A stretch of DNA of 64,000 bases from CAVVJA01 sp963801715 (GCA_963801715.1 CAWDGB010000024.1:1-64000); one strand, 5' to 3'; positions 46,205 through 55,202 are shown, numbered from the stretch's first letter. Translations and numbers: made by a program. Notes: generated by a model from the sequence alone, not told the origin.

Positions 46205-47665
46205 TCAGCGGCCCCAGCGGGCGCGTACCAGCGTGGCCAGCCGGTCAACTGCGTGCGACGAGCGGCGAAACGTGGTCAGGGCAATCAGCGGGGGAACCCG
46301 CTGCCGGGTCACGGAATGCGCCCACGCGAACTCCCGAAGGCCGTCGGCACCGTGGATCCGGCCGAATCCGGAGTCCCGAACCCCGCCGAACGGCAGCGAC
46401 GGGGTCATCGCGACAGTGAACACCGAGTTGACCGTGACCATGCCGGTGGCCAGTCTCGCCGCCACCTCGGGGCCGTGCCGCGCGCTGAAGACCGCGGCGC
46501 CGAGCCGCAACCGGCTTGCGTTGACTCGCTCGACCGCGTCGTCGACGTCACGCACGCGGGTGATCGTGAGCGTCGGGCCGAACGTCTCGTCGGTGATGGC
46601 GATCGAGTCCTCGGGAACGTCGACGAGGACGGACGGCGCGACGAACGGGGGGCGCACCGAGTCCGTCCCGCCCAATACCGCCCGTCCGCCGTCAGCCTGC
46701 GCGGCCGTGAGATGCGCGGCAATGACGTCCAGCTGGGCCGGCATGGTGATCGGACCATAGCTAGCGTCTGCCTCGGTGCCTGGCCGCAGTTCGCGAGCCT
46801 GCGCAACCACCCGTCGCACGAACTCGTCGTAGACCTCGGCCACGACGTACGCCCGCTCGACGCCGACACAGCTCTGTCCGGCGTTGGCCATTGACGCCCA
46901 CACCGCGCCGTCGGCGGCGGCTGACAGCTCGGCATCCGCGGCCACGATCAAAGCGTCCTTGCCCCCGCACTCCATCACGACCGGTGTGAGGGTCGGCGCG
47001 CAGCTGGCCAGCACCTTCCGGCCGATAGCGGTCGAGCCGGTAAACGCGATCTTGTCCACACCGGCCCGGCAGAGCGCCTCGCCGGTTGCGCCGAGACCGG
47101 TGACAAGCTGTAGCACCGGATATTCCGGAACGGCCCGGCTGAACGCATCCACCAGCCAACGGGCAATGGCGGGCGTGTACTCGCTGGGCTTGAACACCAC
47201 GGCGTTGCCCGCCGCCAGTGCATAGGAGATGGATCCCATCGGGGTGTGCACCGGAAAGTTCCACGGCCCGATGACGCCGACCACGCCGTACGGGACATAC
47301 TCCACGGTCGCCGCGTGGTTGATTGCCAGCAGGCCAGGCCGCACCGCCCGGCGGCGCAACACGGGCTCGGCGTGCCTGGCGGCCCACGCCAAATGAGCGA
47401 CGGCGACTGCGATCTCACCGATCGCGTCGTTGACTGGTTTTCCGTTCTCCCGATGCACGAGATCGGCAAGGTCAGTCAGCCCGGCGACGAGCAAGCGACG
47501 CCAGGTGTGCAGTCGCTGACGGCGGCCGGCGAAGCCGATATCCCGCCACCAGTGCGCCGCCGTTCGGGCCCGTGACACCGCGGCCCGTACGTCGTCGGCT
47601 GAGTCGATTGGAAAGCTGGCCAGCACATTGCCGGTCGCCGGATCCAGCGAATCGAACGTCGGCAC
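46205..47665 (-). CDS. aldehyde dehydrogenase (succinate-semialdehyde dehydrogenase-like)
   Basis: The product is 486 residues of the ALDH superfamily. Motifs include VIGPWNFPVHTPMGSISYAL, AGNAVVFKPSEYTPAIARWL, IAFTGSTAIGRKVLASC and VVMECGGKDALIVAADA with the general-base Glu near residue 230. The nucleophilic Cys is in NAGQSCVGVERAYVV near residue 265. The C-terminus has MVTVNSVFTVAMTPSLPFGG. It oxidises an aldehyde to an acid with NAD(P). The subgroup resembles succinate-semialdehyde dehydrogenases, but the substrate is not certain. It lies just upstream of the tandem dehydrogenase, likely co-transcribed, and downstream of nucS. Confidence 0.85.
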   Translation of the reverse strand: MPTFDSLDPATGNVLASFPIDSADDVRAAVSRARTAAHWWRDIGFAGRRQRLHTWRRLLVAGLTDLADLVHRENGKPVNDAIGEIAVAVAHLAWAARHAEPVLRRRAVRPGLLAINHAATVEYVPYGVVGVIGPWNFPVHTPMGSISYALAAGNAVVFKPSEYTPAIARWLVDAFSRAVPEYPVLQLVTGLGATGEALCRAGVDKIAFTGSTAIGRKVLASCAPTLTPVVMECGGKDALIVAADAELSAAADGAVWASMANAGQSCVGVERAYVVAEVYDEFVRRVVAQARELRPGTEADASYGPITMPAQLDVIAAHLTAAQADGGRAVLGGTDSVRPPFVAPSVLVDVPEDSIAITDETFGPTLTITRVRDVDDAVERVNASRLRLGAAVFSARHGPEVAARLATGMVTVNSVFTVAMTPSLPFGGVRDSGFGRIHGADGLREFAWAHSVTRQRVPPLIALTTFRRSSHAVDRLATLVRARWGR

Positions 47666-47689
47666 GATGAGGGCTCCTTCGCGAACGAC

Positions 47690-48349
47690 TCAAAACAAGC
47701 GCTGAGACACGTCGTCGACGCCGCGCAGGGCGTCGTAGTCGAGCACGAGACAATCGATACCCCGATCGTGCGCCAGCGTGCGGGCCTGCGGTTTGATCTC
47801 CTGCGCGGCGAGAACACCCCGAACCGGGGCAAGCAGCGGATCACGGTTGAGCAGCTCGAGGTAGCGGCTCAGCTGTTCGACACCGTCGATCTCGCCGCGC
47901 CGCTTGATCTCGACCGCGACCGCAAGTCCGGCCGGATCGCGAACCAGGAGATCGACCGGACCAATCGGCGTGGGGTACTCCCGTCGGACCAAGCGGTAGC
48001 CGAAGCCGAGGGTCTGGATCTGCTCAGCCAACAGCTGTTGCAGGTGCGCCTCCACGCCGTCCTTGACCAGGCCCGGGTCCGGCCCGAGTTCGTGCGTGGA
48101 GTCGTGCTCGATCTCCTCGAGCGTGATGACCAGGCGTTCACCGGCCTTGTTGGTTACGGTCCACACGCCCGGCGCCGTCTCCAGCCGGCAGGGCGGGCTC
48201 ATCCAGTTCAGCGGCTTGTAGGCCCGGTCGTCGGCGTGGATCGACACGCTTCCGTCGGCCTTGATGAGCAGCAGCCGCGTCGCGAGCGGGAGGTGTGCCG
48301 TCAGCCGACCGAGATAGTCGACCGAGCACCGGGCGATGACGAGCCGCAC
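47690..48349 (-). CDS. nucS: NucS/EndoMS mismatch endonuclease
   Basis: The product is 219 residues from GTG 48349. It starts MRLVIARCSVDYLGRLTAHL and has the N-terminal dimerisation domain. The C-terminal RecB-like nuclease carries D133 in PIGPVDLLVRD and E147-x-K149 in VAVEIKRRGEIDG, followed by QLSRYLELLNRDP. NucS is the non-canonical mismatch repair enzyme of actinobacteria that lack MutS and MutL; it cuts both strands at mismatches with the sliding clamp. The C-terminus (DDVSQRLF) could be the clamp-binding tail. It lies between the mutase and aldehyde dehydrogenase genes. Confidence 0.93.
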   Translation of the reverse strand: MRLVIARCSVDYLGRLTAHLPLATRLLLIKADGSVSIHADDRAYKPLNWMSPPCRLETAPGVWTVTNKAGERLVITLEEIEHDSTHELGPDPGLVKDGVEAHLQQLLAEQIQTLGFGYRLVRREYPTPIGPVDLLVRDPAGLAVAVEIKRRGEIDGVEQLSRYLELLNRDPLLAPVRGVLAAQEIKPQARTLAHDRGIDCLVLDYDALRGVDDVSQRLF

Positions 48350-48373
48350 GCTCGCCGAGCCTAGATAACCGTC

Positions 48374-48420
48374 GTGATCTTGGACTTACTGGCCTGGACC
48401 GGCGGTGCTTCCAAGATCAT
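48374..48420. repeat. dispersed palindromic element, copy B, covering the meaA stop
   Basis: The arms GTGATCTTGGA (48374-48384) and TCCAAGATCAT (48410-48420) pair at 10 of 11 positions. The left arm is shared with copies A and C. The element spans the last codons and the TAA stop of the mutase gene, so the extreme C-terminus of that protein is encoded by the repeat. Confidence 0.6.
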
Positions 48421-50422
48421 CTGACATGCGGATGGTTGGCGCGGGCAACCCGCGGGCCTCCTCGATCGCGTCGACGACCTGGCCGAGGACATCGGCAATT
48501 GCGAAGTCACGAGAAGTGAATACCCGCGCCACCCCGCCAGCACGGAGCGCCCGAGCGTCCGCATCCGGGATGATCCCGCCGACCACCACGGGCACGTCGG
48601 TCAATCCGCCCGCCCGTAACCCATCGACAACGAGCGGGACGACCGACAGGTGTGATCCGGACAAGACGGAGAGCCCGACCACGTCAACGTCCTCTTCGAT
48701 CGCCGAATTCACGATCTGGCCCGGCGTCAGCCGGATGCCGGAGTAAATGACCTCAAAGCCCGCGTCCCGCGCTCGAAGCGCGATCTGCTCGGCGCCGTTG
48801 GAGTGGCCGTCCAAGCCGGGCTTTCCGACGAGGAAGCGCAGCGGCCGGCCGAGCCGGGCGCCGACCTCTCGTACGCGGGCCCGCACGGCCGACGCGTCGG
48901 TCACGCCTCCCGCTCGAGCGACGCCGGTCGGCGCGCGATACTCGCCGAAAACCTCCCGGAGTACGCCCGCCCATTCGCCGGTGGTGACCCCGGCGCGCGC
49001 GCATGCGAGCGTTGCCGGCATCAGGTTCGCGTCGGTCTTGGCGCCGTCCCGAAGGGCCAGCAACGCCTCGGCAACCGGCGCCGGATCCCGGGCCGCACGC
49101 CAGGCCTGGACGGCCGAGATCGCCGCAGTCTCGACGGCTGGGTCGACCGCCTGGATGGCGGAATCGATGTCGGCCAGTAGCGGGTTCGGCTCCGACTCAG
49201 CGAACCGGTTGAGCCCAACGACAACGATGTTGCCCGCCTCGATATCGGCTCGGCGGCGGGCGAGCGAGCTCACGAGCGCGGACTTGAGATAACCGGACTC
49301 CACTGCCGCGACCGCGCCGCCCATGGCCAACACGCGGTCGATCTCGACGCGGGCACCGCCAGCGATCTCGGCGACCTTGGCTTCGACGACCGGCGAGCCG
49401 GCGAAGAGGTCTTCGTACTCCAGCAGGTCGGACTCGAACGCGAGCACCTGCTGCATTCGCAGTGACCACTGCTGGTCCCACGGTCGCGGCAACCCGAGGG
49501 CCTCGTTCCAGGTGGGAAGTTGGACGGCCCGGGCCCGCCCATCGCGAGACAAGGTGACCGCGAGCATCTCGAGGAGGATGCGCGTGACGTTGTTCTCCGG
49601 CTGGGTCTCGGTCAGCCCCAGTGAGTTGACCTGGACGCCGTATCGAAATCGGCGCTGGTTGGGATCCGCAACGCCATATCGATCCTGCGTGATCTCGTCC
49701 CAGAGCCGGCCGAACGCCCGCAACTTGCACATCTCCTCGATAAAACGCACGCCCGCGTTCACGAAGAACGAGATTCGCCCTACGACAGCGCCAAAATCCT
49801 TCTCGTCGACCTGCCCGGAGTCACGTACCGCGTCGAGCACTGCGATCGCGGTGCCCAGCGCGAACGCCACCTCCTGCACCGGGGTGGCTCCGGCCTCCTG
49901 CAGGTGATAACTACACACATTGATCGGATTCCATCGGGGCACGTGGTGCACGGAGTAAGCGATCATGTCGGTGATCAGCCGGAGAGACGGCGCGGGCGGG
50001 AACACATAGGTGCCCCGCGAGAGGTACTCCTTGATGATGTCGTTCTGGGTGGTACCGGCCAGCTGCGCGATGTCAGCTCCCTGCGCCTCGGCCGCCGTCA
50101 GATAGAGGGCGAGCAACCACATCGCCGGAGCATTGATCGTCATGGACGTGTTCATCTGCTGCAATGGGATGTCATCGAACAGGGCCCGCATGTCACCGAT
50201 GTGGGCGATCGGTACGCCTACCTTGCCGACCTCGCCCCGGGCCAACTCCGCATCGGGGTCGTACCCCGTCTGCGTGGGTAGATCGAAGGCGACGGACAAA
50301 CCGGTCTGACCCTTGGCCAAGTTGCGCCGGTACAGAGCATTGGACTGCGCCGGCGACGAGTGCCCTGCGTACGTTCGCATTACCCAGGGCCGGTCACGTG
50401 ACGCGTCGTTCGGATACGGCAC
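48386..50422 (-). CDS. meaA: MeaA-type B12-dependent acyl-CoA mutase (ethylmalonyl-CoA mutase)
   Basis: From GTG 50422 the product is 678 residues (VPYPNDASRDRPWVMRTYAG). The mutase barrel shows ALYRRNLAKGQTGLSVAFD, MNTSMTINAPAMWLLALYL, GTTQNDIIKEYLSRGTYVFP and CSYHLQEAGATPVQEVAFAL. The C-terminal cobalamin domain has LDGHSNGAEQIALRARDAGF near residue 537, the DxHxxG motif that supplies the axial His, and VDVVGLSVLSGSH. The sequence follows streptomycete MeaA closely. With Ccr and the epimerase in the window, the likely reaction is ethylmalonyl-CoA to methylsuccinyl-CoA. MeaB and the adenosyltransferase are its accessory proteins. The tail after IEEARGLPAP is unusual because it comes from a palindromic repeat. 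Confidence 0.92.
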   Translation of the reverse strand: MPYPNDASRDRPWVMRTYAGHSSPAQSNALYRRNLAKGQTGLSVAFDLPTQTGYDPDAELARGEVGKVGVPIAHIGDMRALFDDIPLQQMNTSMTINAPAMWLLALYLTAAEAQGADIAQLAGTTQNDIIKEYLSRGTYVFPPAPSLRLITDMIAYSVHHVPRWNPINVCSYHLQEAGATPVQEVAFALGTAIAVLDAVRDSGQVDEKDFGAVVGRISFFVNAGVRFIEEMCKLRAFGRLWDEITQDRYGVADPNQRRFRYGVQVNSLGLTETQPENNVTRILLEMLAVTLSRDGRARAVQLPTWNEALGLPRPWDQQWSLRMQQVLAFESDLLEYEDLFAGSPVVEAKVAEIAGGARVEIDRVLAMGGAVAAVESGYLKSALVSSLARRRADIEAGNIVVVGLNRFAESEPNPLLADIDSAIQAVDPAVETAAISAVQAWRAARDPAPVAEALLALRDGAKTDANLMPATLACARAGVTTGEWAGVLREVFGEYRAPTGVARAGGVTDASAVRARVREVGARLGRPLRFLVGKPGLDGHSNGAEQIALRARDAGFEVIYSGIRLTPGQIVNSAIEEDVDVVGLSVLSGSHLSVVPLVVDGLRAGGLTDVPVVVGGIIPDADARALRAGGVARVFTSRDFAIADVLGQVVDAIEEARGLPAPTIRMSDDLGSTAGPGQ

Positions 50423-50541
50423 CGGCCACCTCCGCGGGAGTGACTCACCATGCCACGGCGGGTTACTCCCTGGTAGGTATTGTGGCCGACTTCGCATCTG
50501 CGGACCACAGGCCAAATACCGTGGTGGCGATTCGCCTGTCG

Positions 50542-50865
50542 ATGGTCGAGCATGGAACGGTGACCACCGACGTCTCGGCCCTGGTCGTCGTGATCCTGGT
50601 CGTGGGCGTACTGGCCCTCATCACCCGCTGGGTGTTCAAGCCCTCGCGACCGCGCACCGGGCCGGTCGTGGACGCCACGGAGTCGACCGATCTCGGAATG
50701 TTGGACGTCCTTGCCGCCGACTTATCGCGGTCCGACGCGATGACGTTACGAGCGGTGCTGGGAGATGCTGGGATTCGCTCGTCCATCTCGCACCGGCGCA
50801 ACGGGGACGTCGATGTGCTGGTCTTCCACGACGATCTGCCCCGAGCGCGGGACCTGCTTCGCTGA
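50542..50865 (+). CDS. small conserved membrane protein
   Basis: This encodes 107 residues from ATG 50542. One membrane helix (ALVVVILVVGVLALITRWVF) is followed by a cytoplasmic domain (SRSDAMTLRAVLGDAGIRSS, RRNGDVDVLVFHDDLPRARD). The domain resembles the short DUF2007-like putative signal-transducing domains in strand and helix order, but I am not sure of the assignment. It lies between the divergent mutase and the convergent murA. Confidence 0.55.
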   Translation: MVEHGTVTTDVSALVVVILVVGVLALITRWVFKPSRPRTGPVVDATESTDLGMLDVLAADLSRSDAMTLRAVLGDAGIRSSISHRRNGDVDVLVFHDDLPRARDLLR

Positions 50866-50903
50866 CGCCGCGATCTTAGGCCTGCTGGCTCGCCGGCGGA
50901 TGG

Positions 50904-52184
50904 TCAACCTCCGAACGCGTCTGACTCGGCTCGCACGACGTCCGCGCCGAGGCTGCGCAACTGCTCCTCGATGCGCACATAGCCCCGGTCGATGTGGTGG
51001 ATCTCGGCCACCTCGGTCACTCCCTCGGCGACCAGGCCGGCGATCACTAACCCCGCTCCGGCGCGGATGTCGGTCGCCCGCACGGGTGCGCCGGACAGCC
51101 GATCTCGGCCTCGAACCACCGCGTGATGGCCGTCGGTGCGAACGTCGGCGCCCATCCGCGCGATCTCGTCGCAGAACATGAACCGGCCCTCGAACAGGTT
51201 CTCGGTGATCATTGCGGTCCCGTCAGCGATCGACAGAAGGGCGATCGCCTGCGGTTGCAGGTCGGTCGCCAGGCCCGGATAGGGCAGGGTCACGACATCG
51301 AAGCTGCGCGGGCGATTGTGCATCTGCAGCCGGAAGCCGTTGGCGAGCAACTCCACGTCGGCGCCTGAGCGCACGAGCTTGTCCAGCGCCAGCTCCAGAT
51401 GCTCCGGGTGGGCATTACGTACCGTTACGTCGCCGAGGGTTGCCGCCGCCGCGAACGCCCAGGTACCGGCAACGATCCGGTCCGCGACGGCGACGTGTGC
51501 TGTGGGGTGCAGCTCGTCGACGCCCGTGATCTCCAGGGTCGACGAACCGAGTCCGTCGATCTGCGCACCCATGCTCACGAGCATCTTGCACAAATCGACG
51601 ATTTCCGGCTCGCGGGCCGCATTGTCGATGACGGTCGTCCCCTTGGCGAGAACAGCCGCGGTCAGGATGTTCTCGGTCGCGCCGACGCTCGGGAAGTCAA
51701 GCCAGATCGTGGCGGCGCGTAGCCCACTCGCCTCCGCGATGATGTAGCCGTGCTCGGTCCGGATGTCCGCGCCCATCCGTTCTAGACCGGCAAAGTGCAT
51801 GTCGAGCGGCCGCGAGCCGATCGCGTCGCCTCCGGGCAACGCCACCCTTGCCCGACCGGTGCGAGCCAGCAGTGGTCCGAGCACGCAGATCGATCCGCGA
51901 ATCTTGCGCACCAGCTCGTACGGCGCCTCGGACATCGGGCGCTCCGGCACCCGCACTCGCACGCTGTCGACCCGGCCCTGTACCGACTCCGTGACCTCGC
52001 AGCCGAGCCGGCCCAGCAGCTCGTGCATCGTGCTGACGTCGGAGATCGCCGGCAGGTTGCCGATCGTGGTTTCTCCGCGCGCAAGCAGCGCGGCTGCCAT
52101 GAGTTTCAAGACGCTGTTCTTGGCGCCGACGACCGAGACCTCGCCGGCCAGCCGCGCCCCGCCCGTGACCCTCAGAACCTGCAC
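50904..52184 (-). CDS. murA: UDP-N-acetylglucosamine 1-carboxyvinyltransferase
   Basis: The product is 426 residues with the two-domain inside-out barrel of EPSP synthase-type enzymes: VVGAKNSVLKLMAAALLARG with the catalytic Lys and Asn, SICVLGPLLARTGRARVALP, and RAGAGLVIAGLVAEGVTEV. The active-site loop reads GGDAIGSRPLDMH with D120 at the position where most MurA enzymes have Cys. Asp at this place, as in mycobacteria, is known to make MurA insensitive to fosfomycin. It adds enolpyruvate from PEP to UDP-GlcNAc, the first committed step of peptidoglycan synthesis. Divergent from the adenosyltransferase gene with only 22 bp between them. Confidence 0.95.
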   Translation of the reverse strand: MQVLRVTGGARLAGEVSVVGAKNSVLKLMAAALLARGETTIGNLPAISDVSTMHELLGRLGCEVTESVQGRVDSVRVRVPERPMSEAPYELVRKIRGSICVLGPLLARTGRARVALPGGDAIGSRPLDMHFAGLERMGADIRTEHGYIIAEASGLRAATIWLDFPSVGATENILTAAVLAKGTTVIDNAAREPEIVDLCKMLVSMGAQIDGLGSSTLEITGVDELHPTAHVAVADRIVAGTWAFAAAATLGDVTVRNAHPEHLELALDKLVRSGADVELLANGFRLQMHNRPRSFDVVTLPYPGLATDLQPQAIALLSIADGTAMITENLFEGRFMFCDEIARMGADVRTDGHHAVVRGRDRLSGAPVRATDIRAGAGLVIAGLVAEGVTEVAEIHHIDRGYVRIEEQLRSLGADVVRAESDAFGG

Positions 52185-52206
52185 AGGCAGAGGCTATCGT
52201 CATGGG

Positions 52207-52780
52207 GTGGCTGTGCATCTCACGCGGATCTATACGCGGGTCGGAGACGACGGCACGACTGCGCTGGGTGACATGAGTCGGGTACCCAAGACCGATGTTC
52301 GAGTGGCTGCCTACGCTGATTGCGACGAGACCAACGCCGCGGTCGGTGTGGCGCTCGCGCTCGGAACGCTGCCGGATCCGATCGCTGCGGTGCTTGCGCA
52401 CGTGCAGAACGATCTGTTCGATGTCGGCGCCGATCTGTGCAATCCGGTTGTGCCTGATCCGGCCTATCCCCCACTGCGAATCACGCCGGAGTACGTGACC
52501 CGGCTCGAGGGCTGGTGCGACGAGTTCAACGCCGATCTGCCGAAGCTGGACAGCTTCATCCTCCCCGGCGGGACGCCGGCCGGCGCTTTGCTCCATCACG
52601 CCCGCACGATCGCTCGCCGGGCCGAGCGGCGCGCTTGGGCTGTGTACGACGGCGATCCGGAGCGGACCAACCGCGAGGCGATCCGCTACCTGAACCGGCT
52701 CTCGGACTTGTTGTTCATCTCTGGCGCGCGCGGCCAACCCCGACGGGGACGTGAAGTGGCGTCCCGGCGGCGACAGGTAG
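52207..52780 (+). pseudogene. PduO-type cob(I)alamin adenosyltransferase, C-terminal frameshift
   Basis: From GTG 52207 the product starts MAVHLTRIYTRVGDDGTTAL, with the TRxGDxGxT ATP-binding motif. It continues AYADCDETNAAVGVALALGT, VQNDLFDVGADLCNP, FILPGGTPAGALLHHARTIA and RAERRAWAVYDGDPERTN-REA. After SDLLFI the frame departs from the family. A one-base change near 52716-52725 gives ARAANPDGDVKWRPGGDR and a stop at 52778, the conserved end. As written the protein has an aberrant 26-residue tail. It would make adenosylcobalamin for the MeaA mutase. Essentially the whole catalytic core is intact, so an assembly error is likely. Confidence 0.8.
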
Positions 52781-52800
52781 CTCTGCTCGCCTCGACTTCG

Positions 52801-52845
52801 TGATCTTGGACTTGTAGCCCTGGGGCCACGGTAAGTCCGAGATCA
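52801..52845. repeat. dispersed palindromic element, copy C
   Basis: TGATCTTGGACTT (52801-52813) and AAGTCCGAGATCA (52833-52845) pair at 12 of 13 positions. It lies between the convergent adenosyltransferase and DUF2550 genes, a good place for a bidirectional terminator. Confidence 0.65.
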
Positions 52846-52881
52846 TCGGCAGCAGGGCGGCCCAACCGTTCCGAGCCCGGG

Positions 52882-53289
52882 CTACATACGCGGCGAGGAT
52901 GCCTCGAACCAGGAGATGAAGCCCTCGAACGCACCGTCGGCGAGGGCGATGACGATGTCCCCGGTGCCGTCTCGGCACTCGACGATCACCGCGCTGGCCG
53001 GTAGCCACGACATCTCGATGCGGGTCGGTTCGCGGCGCCCGAGCACCTGCAGATCATCGCGACGAAGCACCCGAGTGGGCCGGGTGCCGATGCCGAACGC
53101 CCGGTACCAGCGCAGTTCGTCGCCCTCGTAACGGGCGACACCATACAGCCACCTGTTGCCGCGTCGCGCCGCGAGTGGAATGCCGCCCTGGCTCTTGAGC
53201 ATGTAACGCTGCCGTGCGACCACCAGTGCGAGCGCCACGACGATGATTGCGAACACCACGAGGATGGTCGTCTCAATTAAGACGGCCAT
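52882..53289 (-). CDS. DUF2550 family membrane-anchored protein
   Basis: The product is 135 residues with one N-terminal membrane helix (TILVVFAIIVVALALVVARQ) and a beta-rich cytoplasmic domain (RRGNRWLYGVARYEGDELRW, RRDDLQVLGRREPTRIEMSW, GAFEGFISWFEASSP). DUF2550 proteins are found next to atpC in many actinobacteria. Their function is unknown, though the constant position suggests a link to the ATP synthase or the membrane. The gene lies 24 bp after atpC. Confidence 0.8.
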   Translation of the reverse strand: MAVLIETTILVVFAIIVVALALVVARQRYMLKSQGGIPLAARRGNRWLYGVARYEGDELRWYRAFGIGTRPTRVLRRDDLQVLGRREPTRIEMSWLPASAVIVECRDGTGDIVIALADGAFEGFISWFEASSPRM

Positions 53290-53313
53290 CGCGGGAACTC
53301 CTTCCGAATGCGG

Positions 53314-53700
53314 TCAGACGTCCTCGCCTACCGCGCGAAGCCGGGCACGCGCCCGGTCCCGCGCCGCGGCTTGATCGGGACCCATGTCGGCCTCGGCCTT
53401 CAGCAAGTCATCCCGCGCCCGGGCCACGTCGATCTCCGAGGCCTCCTCGGCCATCTCGGCCATCACTGACACCCCATCGGCTCGAACCGAGATGAATCCA
53501 CCGTGCACCGCCACGGTCAGTTCAGTATCGCCGTCCCGCTCGATCCGGACTATCCAGCCTGGCTCAAGCACCGCTAGGAGGGGAGCGTGCCCCGGCATCA
53601 CGCCGATCTCGCCGTCGGTGGTACGAGCGTAGATCGATTTTGCCTCGCCGGCCCAGATCGGTGTCTCGACGGACACCAGCTCGACGTGCATCGTGGCCAT
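53314..53700 (-). CDS. atpC: ATP synthase F1 epsilon subunit
   Basis: The product is 128 residues: the N-terminal beta sandwich (MHVELVSVETPIWAGEAKSI, GEIGVMPGHAPLLAVLEPGW, VHGGFISVRADGVSVMAEMA) and a C-terminal helical hairpin (EIDVARARDDLLKAEADMGP) that ends in Arg-rich sequence. It couples the rotor to F1 and can inhibit ATP hydrolysis. The start lies four bases after the atpD stop. It is the last ATP synthase gene of the operon. Confidence 0.95.
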   Translation of the reverse strand: MATMHVELVSVETPIWAGEAKSIYARTTDGEIGVMPGHAPLLAVLEPGWIVRIERDGDTELTVAVHGGFISVRADGVSVMAEMAEEASEIDVARARDDLLKAEADMGPDQAAARDRARARLRAVGEDV

Positions 53701-53704
53701 GACG

Positions 53705-55156
53705 TCAGGCCCGCTTCAGCTCGTTAGCCTTGCGCTCCAGGTCTTCGAGGCCACCACACATGAAGAATGCCTGCTCCGGATAGGAGTCGAATTCGCCGGC
53801 ACAAAGCCGCTTGAACGCTTCGACGGTCTCCGATACCGGCACGAAGGAACCGTCCAGGCCGGTGAAGACCTTGGCCACGAACGTGTTCTGGGATAGGAAC
53901 CGCTCGATCCGCCGGGCCCGACCGACGAGGATCTTGTCCTCCTCAGACAGCTCGTCGACTCCCAGGATGGCGATGATGTTCTGCAGCTCCGCGTAGCGCT
54001 GCAGGATCTCCTTCGTGCGTTGCGCGACCTGGTAGTGCTCTTCCCCGACGTAGCGCGGGTCGAGGATGCGGGACGTGGAGTCCAGCGGGTCGACCGCGGG
54101 ATAGATGCCCTTCTCGGAGATGGGGCGGGACAGCACCGTAGTGGCGTCAAGGTGGGCGAATGCGGTGTGCGGTGCCGGGTCCGTGATGTCGTCGGCGGGC
54201 ACGTAGATCGCCTGCATCGAGGTGATGGAGTGCCCACGAGTGGACGTGATCCGCTCCTGGAGCTCGCCCATCTCGTCAGCCAGGGTGGGCTGGTATCCGA
54301 CCGCGGACGGCATCCGCCCCAGCAGGGTCGAGACCTCCGAGCCGGCCTGGGTAAACCGGAAGATGTTGTCGATGAACAGCAACACGTCCTGACCCTGAAC
54401 GTCGCGGAAATACTCGGCCATCGTCAGCGCCGACAGGGCAACGCGCAGCCGGGTGCCGGGCGGCTCGTCCATCTGGCCGAACACCAGCGCGGTCTTCTCG
54501 ATGACGCCGGTCTCCTGCATCTCGATGATGAGGCCGGTGCCCTCACGGGTACGTTCCCCGACGCCGGCGAACACCGAGACGCCACCGAAATTCTCGGCAA
54601 CCCGGTAGATCATCTCCTGGATCAGCACCGTCTTGCCCACGCCGGCACCGCCGAACAGGCCGATCTTGCCGCCCGTGACATAGGGGGTGAGCAGGTCGAC
54701 GACCTTGATGCCGGTTTCGAACATCTGCGTCCTGGCCTCGAGCTGGTCGAACGGCGGTGGGTCGCGATGGATCGGCCAGCGCTCGGTGAGGTCCAGGGAC
54801 GAAGCAGGGACGTCCAACGGTTCGCCCAGAGTGTTGAAGACGTGACCCTTGGTGACATCTCCCACCGGGACGGTGATCGGGCCGCCGGTGTCGGTCACCT
54901 CCGTGCCCCGCACGAGGCCGTCCGTGGGCTGTAGCGCGATCGCCCGGACCACGTCGTCCCCGAGGTGCTGGGCAACCTCGAGCGTCATCTTCTTGGCGAC
55001 CTCGGGCAGGTCGATGTCGAGGGTGAGCGCGTTGAACAGCTCCGGCATCGAATCGCGGCTGAACTCGACATCCACGACTGGCCCGATGACCCGAACAACG
55101 CGGCCGGTGCCAGCGTGATGCTCGCTCGGACTGACGATCTCGTCGGCTATGGTCAC
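53705..55156 (-). CDS. atpD: ATP synthase F1 beta subunit
   Basis: The product is 483 residues: the N-terminal crown (GRVVRVIGPVVDVEFSRDSM), the P-loop GLFGGAGVGKTVLIQEM, VFAGVGERTREG with the catalytic Glu, the Walker B VLLFIDNIFRFTQAGSEVS, and YVPADDITDPAPHTAFAHLD. The C-terminus is CGGLEDLERKANELKRA. All catalytic residues are present. It forms the three catalytic sites of F1. The 115-bp gap to atpG holds a strong hairpin. Confidence 0.97.
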   Translation of the reverse strand: MTIADEIVSPSEHHAGTGRVVRVIGPVVDVEFSRDSMPELFNALTLDIDLPEVAKKMTLEVAQHLGDDVVRAIALQPTDGLVRGTEVTDTGGPITVPVGDVTKGHVFNTLGEPLDVPASSLDLTERWPIHRDPPPFDQLEARTQMFETGIKVVDLLTPYVTGGKIGLFGGAGVGKTVLIQEMIYRVAENFGGVSVFAGVGERTREGTGLIIEMQETGVIEKTALVFGQMDEPPGTRLRVALSALTMAEYFRDVQGQDVLLFIDNIFRFTQAGSEVSTLLGRMPSAVGYQPTLADEMGELQERITSTRGHSITSMQAIYVPADDITDPAPHTAFAHLDATTVLSRPISEKGIYPAVDPLDSTSRILDPRYVGEEHYQVAQRTKEILQRYAELQNIIAILGVDELSEEDKILVGRARRIERFLSQNTFVAKVFTGLDGSFVPVSETVEAFKRLCAGEFDSYPEQAFFMCGGLEDLERKANELKRA

Positions 55157-55202
55157 CGCTCACTCCTCCGTGATGTGCTGTTCGCGCGAGCGCACCTGCA
55201 CC

